Shown here one piece after another: positions 17,046 through 26,026 of a stretch of 64,000 nt of DNA (positions are counted from its first letter, which is position 1; the number at the start of each line of letters is the position of its first letter). Under the pieces are notes generated by a model. The model worked only from the letters and a program-made list of their open reading frames with translations, searched no databases and was not told where the DNA came from. Position numbers and translations under genes: made by a program. Source of the DNA: Leifsonia shinshuensis (GTDB taxonomy: Bacteria > Actinomycetota > Actinomycetes > Actinomycetales > Microbacteriaceae); NCBI RefSeq assembly GCF_022606355.1, contig NZ_JAHHZQ010000003.1:434001-498000 (forward strand), read 5' to 3'.

Positions 17046-19240
17046 CCGCGCGGACCCCCGTCACGGGACCCGACACCTCCTGGTGGTCGACCTCCCGGAA
17101 CCGCATCTTCTACGACTCGCACACGCCCGACTGGACCGACCCGCACCAGCGGGGCGAGGTCCCCGAGCCGCGGTTCCCCGTGCTCAGCGCGGTGCGACCG
17201 GAGAGCGACCTCCAGCTGATGGCGGACGCCGGAGTGGACTCCGTCGTCCTCTTCGCCAAGTGCCAGTACGGCAACTCGTACTATCCGACGGACGTGGGCC
17301 GCCGGCACGCCGCGCTCGACGGGCGCGACCTGTTCGGCGAGCAGCTGGCGGCCGCTCACGCGCGCGGCATCCGCGTGATCGCGTACTTCTCGAACATGTG
17401 GGACACCGCGGCCGCCGGCGCACACCCGGAGTGGCGGATGGTCCCCCTCGCCTCGCGCGGGAGCACGGGCCGCTGGCCGGCGCTCTGCCTGCTCAGCGGC
17501 TATCGCCGGTTCGCGCTGGACCAGGTGCGGGAGCTCGCCCGCGCGTATCCGATCGACGGGCTGTGGAGTGACATCCTGACCGCGGGTCCCTGCGTCTGCC
17601 CGCGGTGCGAAGCCGAGTTCACCCGGACCTACGGCCGGCCGCTTCCCGCCGACCGGGACGACGAGGGCTGGCTCGACCTGGTGCACTTCTCGCAGAAAGT
17701 GCTCAAGGACTATCTGGACGAGCAGCGGGCGGTGCTGCGCGAGGAGCGCCCGGAGGCGGCCCTGATCCCGAACTTCTACGCGACGACCTTCGTCGACGCC
17801 GTGATCGGGCTCAGCGCCGACCATCTCGACGACGCGGACATCGGGTCGAGCGAGGGGTACACCGACTGGCACGGCCTCGGCTTCCCCAGCTACGCATCCA
17901 GCTACATCCAGGCCGCGGTGAACGGGCGGCCGACCGAGGTTCTCGTCAGCCGCTTCGTGCACACCTGGGACTTCACGGTGCGCTCGGTCGCCCAGCTGCG
18001 GTTCGAGGCGTTCAGCGTGGCCGCCAGGGGGTCCACGGTGTCGGTCGACGACCAGCCGTACGCGACCGGTGCGATCGAACCCGAGGTCTATCGGCGGCTG
18101 ACCCCGGTCTTCGGCCGGATCGCCGAGCGCGGCCCGTGGCTGAGCGGCGCCGAGCCGGTGCGTTACGCGGCGCTCTACGCGAGCCAGAACGCGCGGGAGC
18201 TCGAGAGCCTGCTGCAGGCGGACGAGAACCCGGCCGTCGGGGAGCAGTCCGCCCAGTTCCCGCAGAGCGAGCCGCGCTCGTCGGCGAGCGATCTCGTCGC
18301 CGCCCTGACCGGGACGTACCGGGCGCTCGTCGAGTCCCACCTCCCCGTGGCGATGATCGACGAGCGGCCGCAGAGCCTGCGCACGCTCGCCGACCACCGC
18401 GTCCTCGTGCTCGCCGATGTGCTCGCGCTGTCGGAGACCGAGGTGGAGGCGATCACCCGCTTCGTGCACGACGGCGGCGGACTGGTCGTCACCGGCCCCG
18501 TCGCGGTGCGCGGGACGGACGGCCGGGTCCTCGCGGAGTCCCCCCTCGCGCACCTGCTCGGCGTGCGGTTCGGCCCGCTGGGAGCGTTCACCTTCCCGTA
18601 CCTGCGGCTCGGCGGGGAGCTCGCGTCCGAGGCCGGCGGCTGGCCGCTCCCGCACTACGGGCGGCTGCGCGCGCTGGAGGTGACCGGCGACGACGTCACG
18701 GTGCTCGCCCGCCGCACCGACCCGGTGCTGGAGACGGACGACGACGCCTACTGGCACAACAACCAGCCGGCTCCGGCGTTCGACACCGACGACCCGGTGA
18801 TCGTCGAGCGGCCGTACGGTCGCGGCCGGGTGATCGTCTCGGCGGCCCGGCTCGGCAACAACCGCTCCCGCCTCGGCTACGGCGCGCACCGCGACCTCCT
18901 CGGCCTCCTGGTGCGCCGGGCGGCAGGGCGGGAGCCGGAGGTCGACCTGCTCGACGGGCACCGCGCAACGGAGCTGGTGCTCGCCCGGATCGGCTCGACC
19001 CTCGTCGCGCACCTGGTCACCGGCGCCCCCGTCCTCTCCCTCGACCTCTTCGGCGCGCGGCAACCGGCCGCGATCGAAGACGTCGCGAGCATCGCGCGAC
19101 TGCGGCTGCGCGTGCCCGCGGCCACGACGAGCGCGTCGCGCATCGTGGACGGCGTGGAGCGACCGCTCGCCGTCGTCGACGGCGTCGTCACGCTGACGGA
19201 CGCCGACGACTGGGAGACCGTCCTCCTCCACGGCGCATGA
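17042..19240 (+). CDS. Glycoside hydrolase with GHL6-like barrel and beta-galactosidase trimerisation-like domain (GH151-like)
   Basis: The protein has 732 residues and no signal peptide. The N-terminal half looks like a TIM barrel of the hypothetical-glycosyl-hydrolase-6 type: VDSVVLFAKCQYGNSYYPT, RGIRVIAYFSNMWD, YPIDGLWSDI, then a CVCPRCEAEF cysteine pair. From about residue 380 a flavodoxin-like trimerisation-type domain follows (LVVTGPVAVRG; YGRGRVIVSAARLG). GHL6 plus this domain is the build of GH151 alpha-L-fucosidases. A fucose isomerase-like gene downstream agrees with that. The activity is not certain; other retaining glycosidases share the layout. Confidence 0.72.
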   Translation: MTARTPVTGPDTSWWSTSRNRIFYDSHTPDWTDPHQRGEVPEPRFPVLSAVRPESDLQLMADAGVDSVVLFAKCQYGNSYYPTDVGRRHAALDGRDLFGEQLAAAHARGIRVIAYFSNMWDTAAAGAHPEWRMVPLASRGSTGRWPALCLLSGYRRFALDQVRELARAYPIDGLWSDILTAGPCVCPRCEAEFTRTYGRPLPADRDDEGWLDLVHFSQKVLKDYLDEQRAVLREERPEAALIPNFYATTFVDAVIGLSADHLDDADIGSSEGYTDWHGLGFPSYASSYIQAAVNGRPTEVLVSRFVHTWDFTVRSVAQLRFEAFSVAARGSTVSVDDQPYATGAIEPEVYRRLTPVFGRIAERGPWLSGAEPVRYAALYASQNARELESLLQADENPAVGEQSAQFPQSEPRSSASDLVAALTGTYRALVESHLPVAMIDERPQSLRTLADHRVLVLADVLALSETEVEAITRFVHDGGGLVVTGPVAVRGTDGRVLAESPLAHLLGVRFGPLGAFTFPYLRLGGELASEAGGWPLPHYGRLRALEVTGDDVTVLARRTDPVLETDDDAYWHNNQPAPAFDTDDPVIVERPYGRGRVIVSAARLGNNRSRLGYGAHRDLLGLLVRRAAGREPEVDLLDGHRATELVLARIGSTLVAHLVTGAPVLSLDLFGARQPAAIEDVASIARLRLRVPAATTSASRIVDGVERPLAVVDGVVTLTDADDWETVLLHGA

Positions 19241-20250
19241 CTTCTCAACCGGGCATGACCGGGGGCGAGACGGCGGACCGGGGGAAGCGGATGGCGACGA
19301 TCCACGAGGTCGCGGCGCGGGCGGGAGTGTCCGCGGCGACCGTCTCCCGCGTGATCAACGGCACGCGGGTGTCGGAGGACCTCGCCCGGCGCGTCCAGGC
19401 CGCCGCTGCCGACCTCGATTTCACGCCGAGCCGGACGGCGCGCACGCTGCGCAAGCGCAACTCGGAGGTGATCGCCCTGATCATCCCCGACATCGAGAAC
19501 CCGTTCTTCACCGCGCTGGCCCGCGGAGTGGAAGACCGGGCACAGGAGGCCGGGTACTCGGTGGTGCTGTGCAACAGCGACGAGGACGTGGTCAAGGAGG
19601 CGCGCTACATCGACATCGCGGTGTCGGAGCACATGGCAGGGGTGATCCTGGCCTCGGCCTCCGACCACAGCGACCTCGGGCCGCTGATCGCCCGCGACCG
19701 GCCGGTGGTCTCGGTGGACCGCGGACCGCACGGCTTCGAGATCGACGCCGTCATGGTCGACAACCGCGGCGGCGGCCGCATGGCCACCTCCGCCCTCTTC
19801 GACCGGGGTTTCCGGCGCGTCGCCTGCATCACCGGCCCGGCCGACATCGAGACCGCGGAACAGCGCAGCGAGGGCTGGCGCGACCGCGCGCGCCGCGCCG
19901 GCCCGGTGGACGAGGCGCTGCTCGTCCACGCCGACTACCGGGTCGACGGCGGACGAAGGGCGATGGCGGAACTCCTGGCGCTCCCCGACCCGCCCGACGC
20001 CGTCTTCGTGGCCAACAACCTGATGGGCGTCGGGGCGTGGCAGGAGCTGCGCGCGGCCGGCACGCCTCCGCCGGAGTTCGGGTTGGCCGTCTTCGGCGAC
20101 CTGCCGCTGTCGCCCGTCGGCCCCGCGGGGATCACCGTGATCCCGATCCCCGCCCGCCGGCTCGGGGAGGCCGCCGCGAACCTGCTGCTGGAGCGCATCG
20201 CAGGCGACCGGCAGCCGCCGCGCACCGTCATCCTGCGCACCGGCCCGTGA
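19237..20250 (+). CDS. LacI-family transcriptional regulator (second of a paralogous pair)
   Basis: This protein is 337 residues from ATG 19237, which overlaps the glycosidase stop as ATGA. A start at 19291 (MATIHEV, preceded by GGGGGAAG) would give the canonical LacI N-terminus and is a serious alternative. The helix-turn-helix reads VAARAGVSAATVSRVINGT. The effector domain is strikingly like the LacI at 11231-12220 (IIPDIENPFFTALARGVEDRA; MVDNR; NNLMGVGA), so the two probably recognise related operators and sugars. It sits between the glycosidase and the isomerase-kinase pair. Confidence 0.9.
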   Translation: MTSQPGMTGGETADRGKRMATIHEVAARAGVSAATVSRVINGTRVSEDLARRVQAAAADLDFTPSRTARTLRKRNSEVIALIIPDIENPFFTALARGVEDRAQEAGYSVVLCNSDEDVVKEARYIDIAVSEHMAGVILASASDHSDLGPLIARDRPVVSVDRGPHGFEIDAVMVDNRGGGRMATSALFDRGFRRVACITGPADIETAEQRSEGWRDRARRAGPVDEALLVHADYRVDGGRRAMAELLALPDPPDAVFVANNLMGVGAWQELRAAGTPPPEFGLAVFGDLPLSPVGPAGITVIPIPARRLGEAAANLLLERIAGDRQPPRTVILRTGP

Positions 20251-20305
20251 CCGGAGCGCTGCACCGACCGATCGTCCGCACACGACCGACACCCAAGGAG
20301 AACCG

Positions 20306-21946
20306 ATGACCCGCTACACCCTCCCTCCCGTGCACGAGCTGCCGTCCGCCGCACCGAGGACGGCGTACCTGATCGCCAGCGGAGACCTGAGGCTCAGCGC
20401 CAACCTCGCCGGCTGGCCGGCACAGGCCGCGGTCGAGGAGGCGCTCCGGGCCGCGTTCGACGAGCTCGGCTGGCGGATCGTCCGCGGCCACCCGTACGAC
20501 GAGGCGAAGGGGCACGGCTTCCTGGACAGCCAGCGCGCCGGGCTCGACGCGTTCCGGTCGATCCCGGCGGACGCACCCCTCATCGTCGCGGAGGCCGTGT
20601 GGCAGTACAGCCACCATGTGCTGGCCGGACTCCGGACGCACCGCGGTCCGATCCTGACCGTCGCGAACTTCGCGGGCGAGTGGCCCGGACTCGTCGGGCT
20701 GCTCGGCCTCAACGCCGGCCTGACCAAGATGGGCACGGCCTACTCCACGATCTGGAGCGTGGACTTCACGGACGACTGGTTCCGCGCGGGGCTCCGGGAG
20801 TGGGTGGAGACCGGCCGGATCACCCACGACGCCTCGCATGTTCGCGACCTCCCCGCGCTGCCGGACGGCGACGAGAGGACGCTCGGCCTGGCCCTGGCGC
20901 AGCAGCTCGCGACCGAGAAGGCCATCCTCGGCGTCTTCGACGAGGGGACGATGGGCATGTACAACGCCATCGTCGACGACGAGCTGATGAACCCGCTCGG
21001 CATCTACAAGGAACGGCTCTCGCAGAGCGCGCTCTGGGCCGAGATGCAGACCGTGAGCGACGCCGAGGCGCAGGAGGTCGGAGCCTGGCTCCTCGACGCG
21101 GGCATGACCTTCGCGCTCGGCGTCGACGAGAAGACGGAGCTCACGGCCGCCCAGCTCCAGTGGCAGTACAAGATGTACATCGCGCTGCTGCGCATCGCCG
21201 ACGACTTCGGCGTCGACGCGCTCGGCATCCAGTACCAGCAGGGTCTCAAGGATCTCTCCCCCGCCAGCGACCTCGCGGAAGGGCTGATCAACAACGCGGA
21301 CCGCCCTCCGGTGCGCAGTCGCGACGGCTCGCGGGTGCTGTGGGACGGCCGTGCCCTCCCGCTGGCGAACGAGGCGGACGAGGGCGTCGCGATCGACGCG
21401 ATCGTGACGAACCGGGTGTGGACGGCGATGGGGTTCGACCCGGCCACGACGCTGCACGACGTGCGCTGGGGAGAGGACTACGACGGCCGGTTCGTCTGGG
21501 TGTTCGAGATCTCCGGGTCGGTGCCGCCGTCCCACCTGAGCGGAGGGTACGCCGGGGCGGTCGGCTGGCGGCAGAACCCGGTCTACTTCCCGCTCGGCGG
21601 CTCGACGATCAAGGGAGTGTCCAAGCCCGGCGAACTCGTCTGGTCGCGCGTCTACATCGACGGCGGACGCCTCCACCTGGACATCGGGCGCGCGACCGCG
21701 GTCGAGCTTCCTCCGGAGGAGACCGAGCGCCGCTGGCAGGCCACCAACCCCGAGTGGCCGATCATGCACGCTGTGCTGCACGGGGTGGACCGCGACCAGT
21801 TCATGGCGAGGCACAAGGCGAACCACGTGAACGTGGCCTATGCGCCGTCGCCGGAGGCTGCCGACGACGCCCTGATCGCGAAGGCCGCCGCGTTCGACGC
21901 GCTGGGCGTTGCCGTCCACCTCTGCGGAACGGTGGCTCTGCCGTGA
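20306..21946 (+). CDS. L-fucose/L-arabinose isomerase-like protein
   Basis: The protein has 546 residues, slightly shorter than FucI (about 590). The central region FDEGTMGMYNAIVDDELMN and ADDFGVDALGIQYQQGLKD and the C-terminal FMARHKANHVNVAY resemble the FucI/AraI-fold family, whose metal site uses Glu, Asp and a late His within an ANH-type motif. Members interconvert aldoses and ketoses with Mn2+. The RBS AAGGAG lies seven bases upstream. It is followed with GTGA overlap by an FGGY kinase, the usual isomerase-kinase pair. L-fucose is the likeliest substrate from context; this family is not well characterised. Confidence 0.68.
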   Translation: MTRYTLPPVHELPSAAPRTAYLIASGDLRLSANLAGWPAQAAVEEALRAAFDELGWRIVRGHPYDEAKGHGFLDSQRAGLDAFRSIPADAPLIVAEAVWQYSHHVLAGLRTHRGPILTVANFAGEWPGLVGLLGLNAGLTKMGTAYSTIWSVDFTDDWFRAGLREWVETGRITHDASHVRDLPALPDGDERTLGLALAQQLATEKAILGVFDEGTMGMYNAIVDDELMNPLGIYKERLSQSALWAEMQTVSDAEAQEVGAWLLDAGMTFALGVDEKTELTAAQLQWQYKMYIALLRIADDFGVDALGIQYQQGLKDLSPASDLAEGLINNADRPPVRSRDGSRVLWDGRALPLANEADEGVAIDAIVTNRVWTAMGFDPATTLHDVRWGEDYDGRFVWVFEISGSVPPSHLSGGYAGAVGWRQNPVYFPLGGSTIKGVSKPGELVWSRVYIDGGRLHLDIGRATAVELPPEETERRWQATNPEWPIMHAVLHGVDRDQFMARHKANHVNVAYAPSPEAADDALIAKAAAFDALGVAVHLCGTVALP

Positions 21947-23445
21947 CCGGCGCGGTCCTGGGGGTCGACATCGGGACCTCCAGCAGCAAGGGTGTGGTCG
22001 TCGACCTCGACGGCCGAATCCTCGCGACGGCCACGCGCACCCACGACGTCTCGCGGCCGCGGCCGGGATGGGCGGAGATGGACGCGGCGGTGTGGTGGGA
22101 CGAGTTCGTGTCGCTGTCCGCCGAGCTGCTGGCGGCCGTCGACGGGCTGAGGGTCGAGGCGGTCGGAGTCAGCGGGATGGGGCCGTGCGTCCTGATCACC
22201 GATGCCGAGGGCACGCCCCTGCGGCCCGCCATCCTCTACGGCGTGGACACGCGCGCGCAGGAGCAGATCGCCACGCTCACCGCCCGCTACGGACGCGACG
22301 CCGTCGTCGGGCGCAGCGGGTCGGAGCTGTCAACGCAGGCCGTCGGCCCCAAGCTCGCCTGGCTGGCCGACCACGAGCCCGACCGGACGGCCGCGGCGCG
22401 GCTGCTGTTCATGCCGGCCTCCTGGCTCGGCTGGAACCTGACCGGGGACTACGCGCTCGACCACCACTCCGCGAGCCAGAGCGTGCCGCTCTACGACCGT
22501 ACGGCGCTGGCCTGGTACGAACCCTGGTGGCGGGACATCGCCCCGGGCATCGTCCCGCCGCCGTTGGTGTGGCCCGGGGACGTGGTCGGCCGGGTGACGG
22601 ACGCGGCGAGCGCCGCCACGGGCCTGCCGGCCGGTACCCCGGTGATCGCCGGCACGATCGACGCCTGGACGGAGGCCGTCAGCGTGAACGCGCAGAACCC
22701 GGGCGACCTGATGCTCATGTACGGGACGACGATGTTCCTGATCGGCACGACGACGAAGCCGCTGACGGCGCCGGGGCTGTGGGGCACGGCCGGCGCGTTC
22801 CCCGGAGTGCACAACCTGGCGGGCGGGATGGCGACCTCCGGGGCGATCACCTCGTGGCTGCGGGAACTGTTCGGATCCCCGGGCTACGAGGACCTCCTCG
22901 ACGAAGCGGCCCGCTCCGGCGTCGGCGCGAACGGCCTGCTGATGCTCCCGTACTTCGCGGGTGAGCGGACGCCCATCGCCGACCCGGACGCGCGTGGGCT
23001 GATCGCCGGCCTCACGGTGGAGCACACCCGGGGCGACCTCTACCGCGCTGCACTGGAGGCGACGGCGATGGGGGTCCGCCACAATGTCGCGGCGTTCCGC
23101 GACGCCGGCGTGCCGATCGAACGCGTCGTCGCGGTGGGCGGGGGGACGAAGGGCGCGCTGTGGGCACAGGTGGTGTCGGACGTGACCGGGCTCGCGCAGG
23201 ACGTGCCGTCGGTGACGATCGGGGCGAGCTACGGCGCCGCGTACCTGGCGGCACGGTCGCAGGTCGCCGTCGAGATCGAGGACTGGAACCCGACCGCGTC
23301 CGTCGTCGTCCCCGACCCGGAGACCGCTGACTTCTACGGTCGGCTGTACGGGTTGTACCGGGAGCTGTACCCGGCGACGGCCGGGATCGGTCACCGGCTG
23401 GCGGCGATGCAGCGGGAGGCGGCGAGCGTGCGTCGAGCCCGGTGA
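21943..23445 (+). CDS. FGGY-family carbohydrate kinase (ketose kinase)
   Basis: The protein has 500 residues with two actin-like FGGY domains: N-terminal phosphate motif GVDIGTSSSKGVVVDLDG, central substrate and catalytic region VIAGTIDAWTEAV (Asp as base), MYGTTMFLIG, and the C-terminal adenosine motif VGGGTKGALWAQV. It phosphorylates a ketose, presumably the product of the adjacent isomerase (L-fuculose if that gene makes it). GTG start at 21943 overlaps the isomerase stop. No class II aldolase for the product is in the window. It converges with the ROK gene, 13 bp apart. Confidence 0.9.
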   Translation: MTGAVLGVDIGTSSSKGVVVDLDGRILATATRTHDVSRPRPGWAEMDAAVWWDEFVSLSAELLAAVDGLRVEAVGVSGMGPCVLITDAEGTPLRPAILYGVDTRAQEQIATLTARYGRDAVVGRSGSELSTQAVGPKLAWLADHEPDRTAAARLLFMPASWLGWNLTGDYALDHHSASQSVPLYDRTALAWYEPWWRDIAPGIVPPPLVWPGDVVGRVTDAASAATGLPAGTPVIAGTIDAWTEAVSVNAQNPGDLMLMYGTTMFLIGTTTKPLTAPGLWGTAGAFPGVHNLAGGMATSGAITSWLRELFGSPGYEDLLDEAARSGVGANGLLMLPYFAGERTPIADPDARGLIAGLTVEHTRGDLYRAALEATAMGVRHNVAAFRDAGVPIERVVAVGGGTKGALWAQVVSDVTGLAQDVPSVTIGASYGAAYLAARSQVAVEIEDWNPTASVVVPDPETADFYGRLYGLYRELYPATAGIGHRLAAMQREAASVRRAR

Positions 23446-23458
23446 GCCGGGCCTCCGC

Positions 23459-24409
23459 TCATCCCCGCGGCGGGGGCTCCAGCAGCTCGCGTCCCAGCCT
23501 CCCCGCGCCCAGCAGGGCCGCATCCGCGCCCGTGCGGGCCAGCTCGACCCGGACGCCCGCGAACGGCGGACGGAGGTCGGCGTGGAGGCGCTCGGCGAGC
23601 GGAGCGGTGAGGCCGGTGCCCAGTCCGGAGACTCCCCCGCCGATCAGCACCAGCCCGGGGTCGATCGTCACGACCGCGGAGGCCAGCGACTCGCCGAGGA
23701 GCTCGGCGGCCTCGCGGATCACGCGCGCCGCGACGGTGTCGCCGGCTGCGGCCTGGCGCGCGATCTCGCGGAGCCCGAGACCCCGCCCCGTGGCCTCGGC
23801 GTAGCTCAGCTCGATCCCGGGCCCGCTGGCGAACGCCTCGAGGTGGTCGGCGCCGCCGCAGGAGCAGACGCGGTGGCGCAGCGTGGGGATGCGGACGTGG
23901 CCGACCGACCCCGCCATGCCCGAGGCACCCCGGAGCACGCTCCCGTCCGAGACGACCGCGCCGCCCAGGCCCGTGCCGACGGCGACGAAGAGGAAGCGTT
24001 CCGGAGCCCCGCCCGCCCAGTGCTCGCCGAGCGCCGCGGCGTGCACGTCGTTCTCGACCGCGACCGGGACGCCCAGACGGGCCCGCAGGCCGCCTGCCAC
24101 GTCCGTCCCGAGCCAGCCGGCGAGGTGGTCGGTGGCGTGCACGACGACACCGTGGTCGTCGAAGGCGCCGGCGCTGCCGACCCCGACGGACCCCGGTCCG
24201 TCAGCGGCCCCCGCGCGCTCCGCGGCCTCGGCGACGAGGCGGGCGGCCGTGTCGAGGATGGCGTCGGCTCCGGCCCGCGCAGGGGTCGGCGCCTCGACGC
24301 GGTGCGCGAGCGTCCCGTCGAGCCCCACGACGGCGGCCGCGGTCTTCGTGCCGCCGATGTCGATCCCGACGACGAGCCCTGGGCCGCCGGTCGTAGCGTC
24401 GGCCGTCAT
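23459..24409 (-). CDS. ROK-family sugar kinase (probable N-acetylmannosamine kinase)
   Basis: The protein has 316 residues. It shows the ROK phosphate motif GIDIGGTKTAAAVVG, the catalytic END motif VAVENDVHAA and VAVGTGLGGAVV. The zinc motif is altered: CSCGGADHLEAF, with C182 and C184 present but His (189) where the third Cys normally stands; H171 is the fourth ligand candidate. It overlaps NanE as ATGA. Next to NanE the expected reaction is ATP-dependent phosphorylation of N-acetylmannosamine to the 6-phosphate, the NanE substrate. Glucokinase-like activity is an alternative. Confidence 0.85.
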   Translation of the reverse strand: MTADATTGGPGLVVGIDIGGTKTAAAVVGLDGTLAHRVEAPTPARAGADAILDTAARLVAEAAERAGAADGPGSVGVGSAGAFDDHGVVVHATDHLAGWLGTDVAGGLRARLGVPVAVENDVHAAALGEHWAGGAPERFLFVAVGTGLGGAVVSDGSVLRGASGMAGSVGHVRIPTLRHRVCSCGGADHLEAFASGPGIELSYAEATGRGLGLREIARQAAAGDTVAARVIREAAELLGESLASAVVTIDPGLVLIGGGVSGLGTGLTAPLAERLHADLRPPFAGVRVELARTGADAALLGAGRLGRELLEPPPRG

Positions 24410-25143
24410 CGGGATCGCGGCGCCGCCGCCGCGAACCGCCGCGTGATCGCGACCGGGTCGGTGATCGCCCCGCCGACGACGACCGCGAAGGCCCCCGCGT
24501 CGAAGGCGCGCGCCACGTCGGCCGGGGTCTGGAAGCGCCCTTCCGCGAGCACGCGCACCCCGCGGGAGGCCAGCCGCCCGACCAGCTCCAGGTCCGGCGA
24601 CGGCTCGATCCGCGAGTACGGCGTGTAGCCGGAGAGCGTCGTCCCCACGATCGCCGCTCCCGCCTCCCACGACCGGAGTCCCTCGTCGAGCGTCGAGACG
24701 TCCGCCATGATCGGCGCGGGAACGGCGGCGACCGCCGAGCGCACGCGCGCGGCGACATCGTCGGCGACCTCCTCCGTCGCGTCCACCGCGACGATGTCGG
24801 CGCCGGCGGCGACCAGCGCCCGCACCTGCTCATCGGTCGGCGTGATCAGGTTGCGGCGGGCGCCCATGCGCTTGTCGAGACCGATGATGGGGACCTCCGT
24901 CAGCTCCCGCACCGCCCGCACGTCCTCCACGCCGTTGACCCGGAGGGCCGCCGCTCCACCCTGCAGCGCGCTCGCGGCGAGCCGCGCGATGGTCGGGGTG
25001 TCGCGCATCGGGGAGCCGGAGGACGCCTGGCATGAGACGACCAGCCCGCCGGAGATCGCCGCCAGGAGACCGTCCGCGCGGTCGTCGTCCCGCTCGGCCA
25101 CGCGCTCGAGAGCGCTCTCGTCACTATTTGAGTGCGCCAGCAC
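24406..25143 (-). CDS. nanE: N-acylglucosamine-6-phosphate 2-epimerase (ManNAc-6-P epimerase)
   Basis: The protein has 245 residues. The NanE TIM-barrel signatures are present: GGLVVSCQASSGSPM, ALRVNGVEDV, VPIIGLDKR, DIVAVDAT, IMADVST, VGTTLSGYTPYS and VLAEGRFQTP. It converts N-acetylmannosamine-6-phosphate to N-acetylglucosamine-6-phosphate. The start is GTG 25143, inside the end of the upstream permease gene (20 bp overlap); AGGAGG at 25149-25154 sits five bases before it, which decides the start. With the ROK kinase it forms a ManNAc salvage pair. A NanA lyase for sialic acid is absent nearby. Confidence 0.93.
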   Translation of the reverse strand: MLAHSNSDESALERVAERDDDRADGLLAAISGGLVVSCQASSGSPMRDTPTIARLAASALQGGAAALRVNGVEDVRAVRELTEVPIIGLDKRMGARRNLITPTDEQVRALVAAGADIVAVDATEEVADDVAARVRSAVAAVPAPIMADVSTLDEGLRSWEAGAAIVGTTLSGYTPYSRIEPSPDLELVGRLASRGVRVLAEGRFQTPADVARAFDAGAFAVVVGGAITDPVAITRRFAAAAPRSR

Positions 25144-26026
25144 TGATGCCTCCTACGAAGTAGCGCTGGAACACGACGAAGAGTGCGAGCGCGGGGATGG
25201 TGAACAGGACGGACGCCGCCATCAACGGTCCCCACTCGACGTTGTGCTCGCCGAAGAACGAGTACAGGCCGATCGAGAGCGTGTATTTGGAGGAGTCGTT
25301 GAGGTAGATGAGCGGGTTGAGGAAGTCGGTCCACGCCCAGACGAACTGGAAGATCACCGCCGTGATCAGCGCGGGCCGCGCCTGCGGCAGGACGATCGAC
25401 CAGTAGATGCGGAACTCGGACGCGCCGTCGATCCGCGCCGCCTGCAGCAGTTCGTTCGGGACCGACATCAGGAACTGCCGCAGCATGAAGATGAGGAACG
25501 GCGTGCCGAAGAACGCCGGGGCGACCAGCGGGATGATCGTGTTCGTCGCCTCCAGCCCGTTCCACATCAGGAACAGCGGGATCATGGTGACCTGAGGCGG
25601 GAGCATCATCGTCGCCATGACGATCACCAGCAACGGTCGCTGCCCGCGCCAGCCGATCTTCGACAGCGAGTAGGCGACGAGCGGAGAGGCGATCAGCATC
25701 CCGAGCACCGACAGCGCCGCGATGACGATGGTGTTCCAGAGGTACTGCCAGAACGGGATCTCCTGGAACACCGCCGCGAAGTTGGCGAGCGTCCACTCCT
25801 TCGGCCAGAGCGACGGCGGCGAACTGAAGATGTCCGCCGGGAGCTTGAAGGCCGTGCTGAGCATGGCGAGGAAGGGGAAGACGAACAGCAGCGTCAGCAC
25901 CCAGACGAGCACGTAACGGCCGGCGGTGCGCCCGGGCCGGCGGCGCCGGAGCCGGGAGGACCGCTCGCCCGCCGGACGCGTCGGCTCGATCTGCGCCTGG
26001 CGCTCCTCAGTCGCGTTCAGAACCAT
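25124..26026 (-). CDS. CUT1 sugar ABC transporter permease (MalG type)
   Basis: The protein has 300 residues. A basic N-terminal tail precedes the first membrane segment (YVLVWVLTLLFVFPFLAML); about six segments follow. The EAA-type loop is at about residue 196 (LLQAARIDGASEFRIYWSIVLP). Its start lies 20 bp inside the upstream permease gene and its end overlaps nanE by 20 bp. It forms the channel with the 26007-26927 product for the sugar bound by the 26927-28213 lipoprotein. Confidence 0.93.
   Translation of the reverse strand: MVLNATEERQAQIEPTRPAGERSSRLRRRRPGRTAGRYVLVWVLTLLFVFPFLAMLSTAFKLPADIFSSPPSLWPKEWTLANFAAVFQEIPFWQYLWNTIVIAALSVLGMLIASPLVAYSLSKIGWRGQRPLLVIVMATMMLPPQVTMIPLFLMWNGLEATNTIIPLVAPAFFGTPFLIFMLRQFLMSVPNELLQAARIDGASEFRIYWSIVLPQARPALITAVIFQFVWAWTDFLNPLIYLNDSSKYTLSIGLYSFFGEHNVEWGPLMAASVLFTIPALALFVVFQRYFVGGISAGALK

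Noticed and set aside
16655-19231. An 858-codon minus-strand frame opposite the GH151-like gene
   Set aside because: Same reason: the opposite strand carries intact esterase and glycosidase motifs in an overlapping operon.
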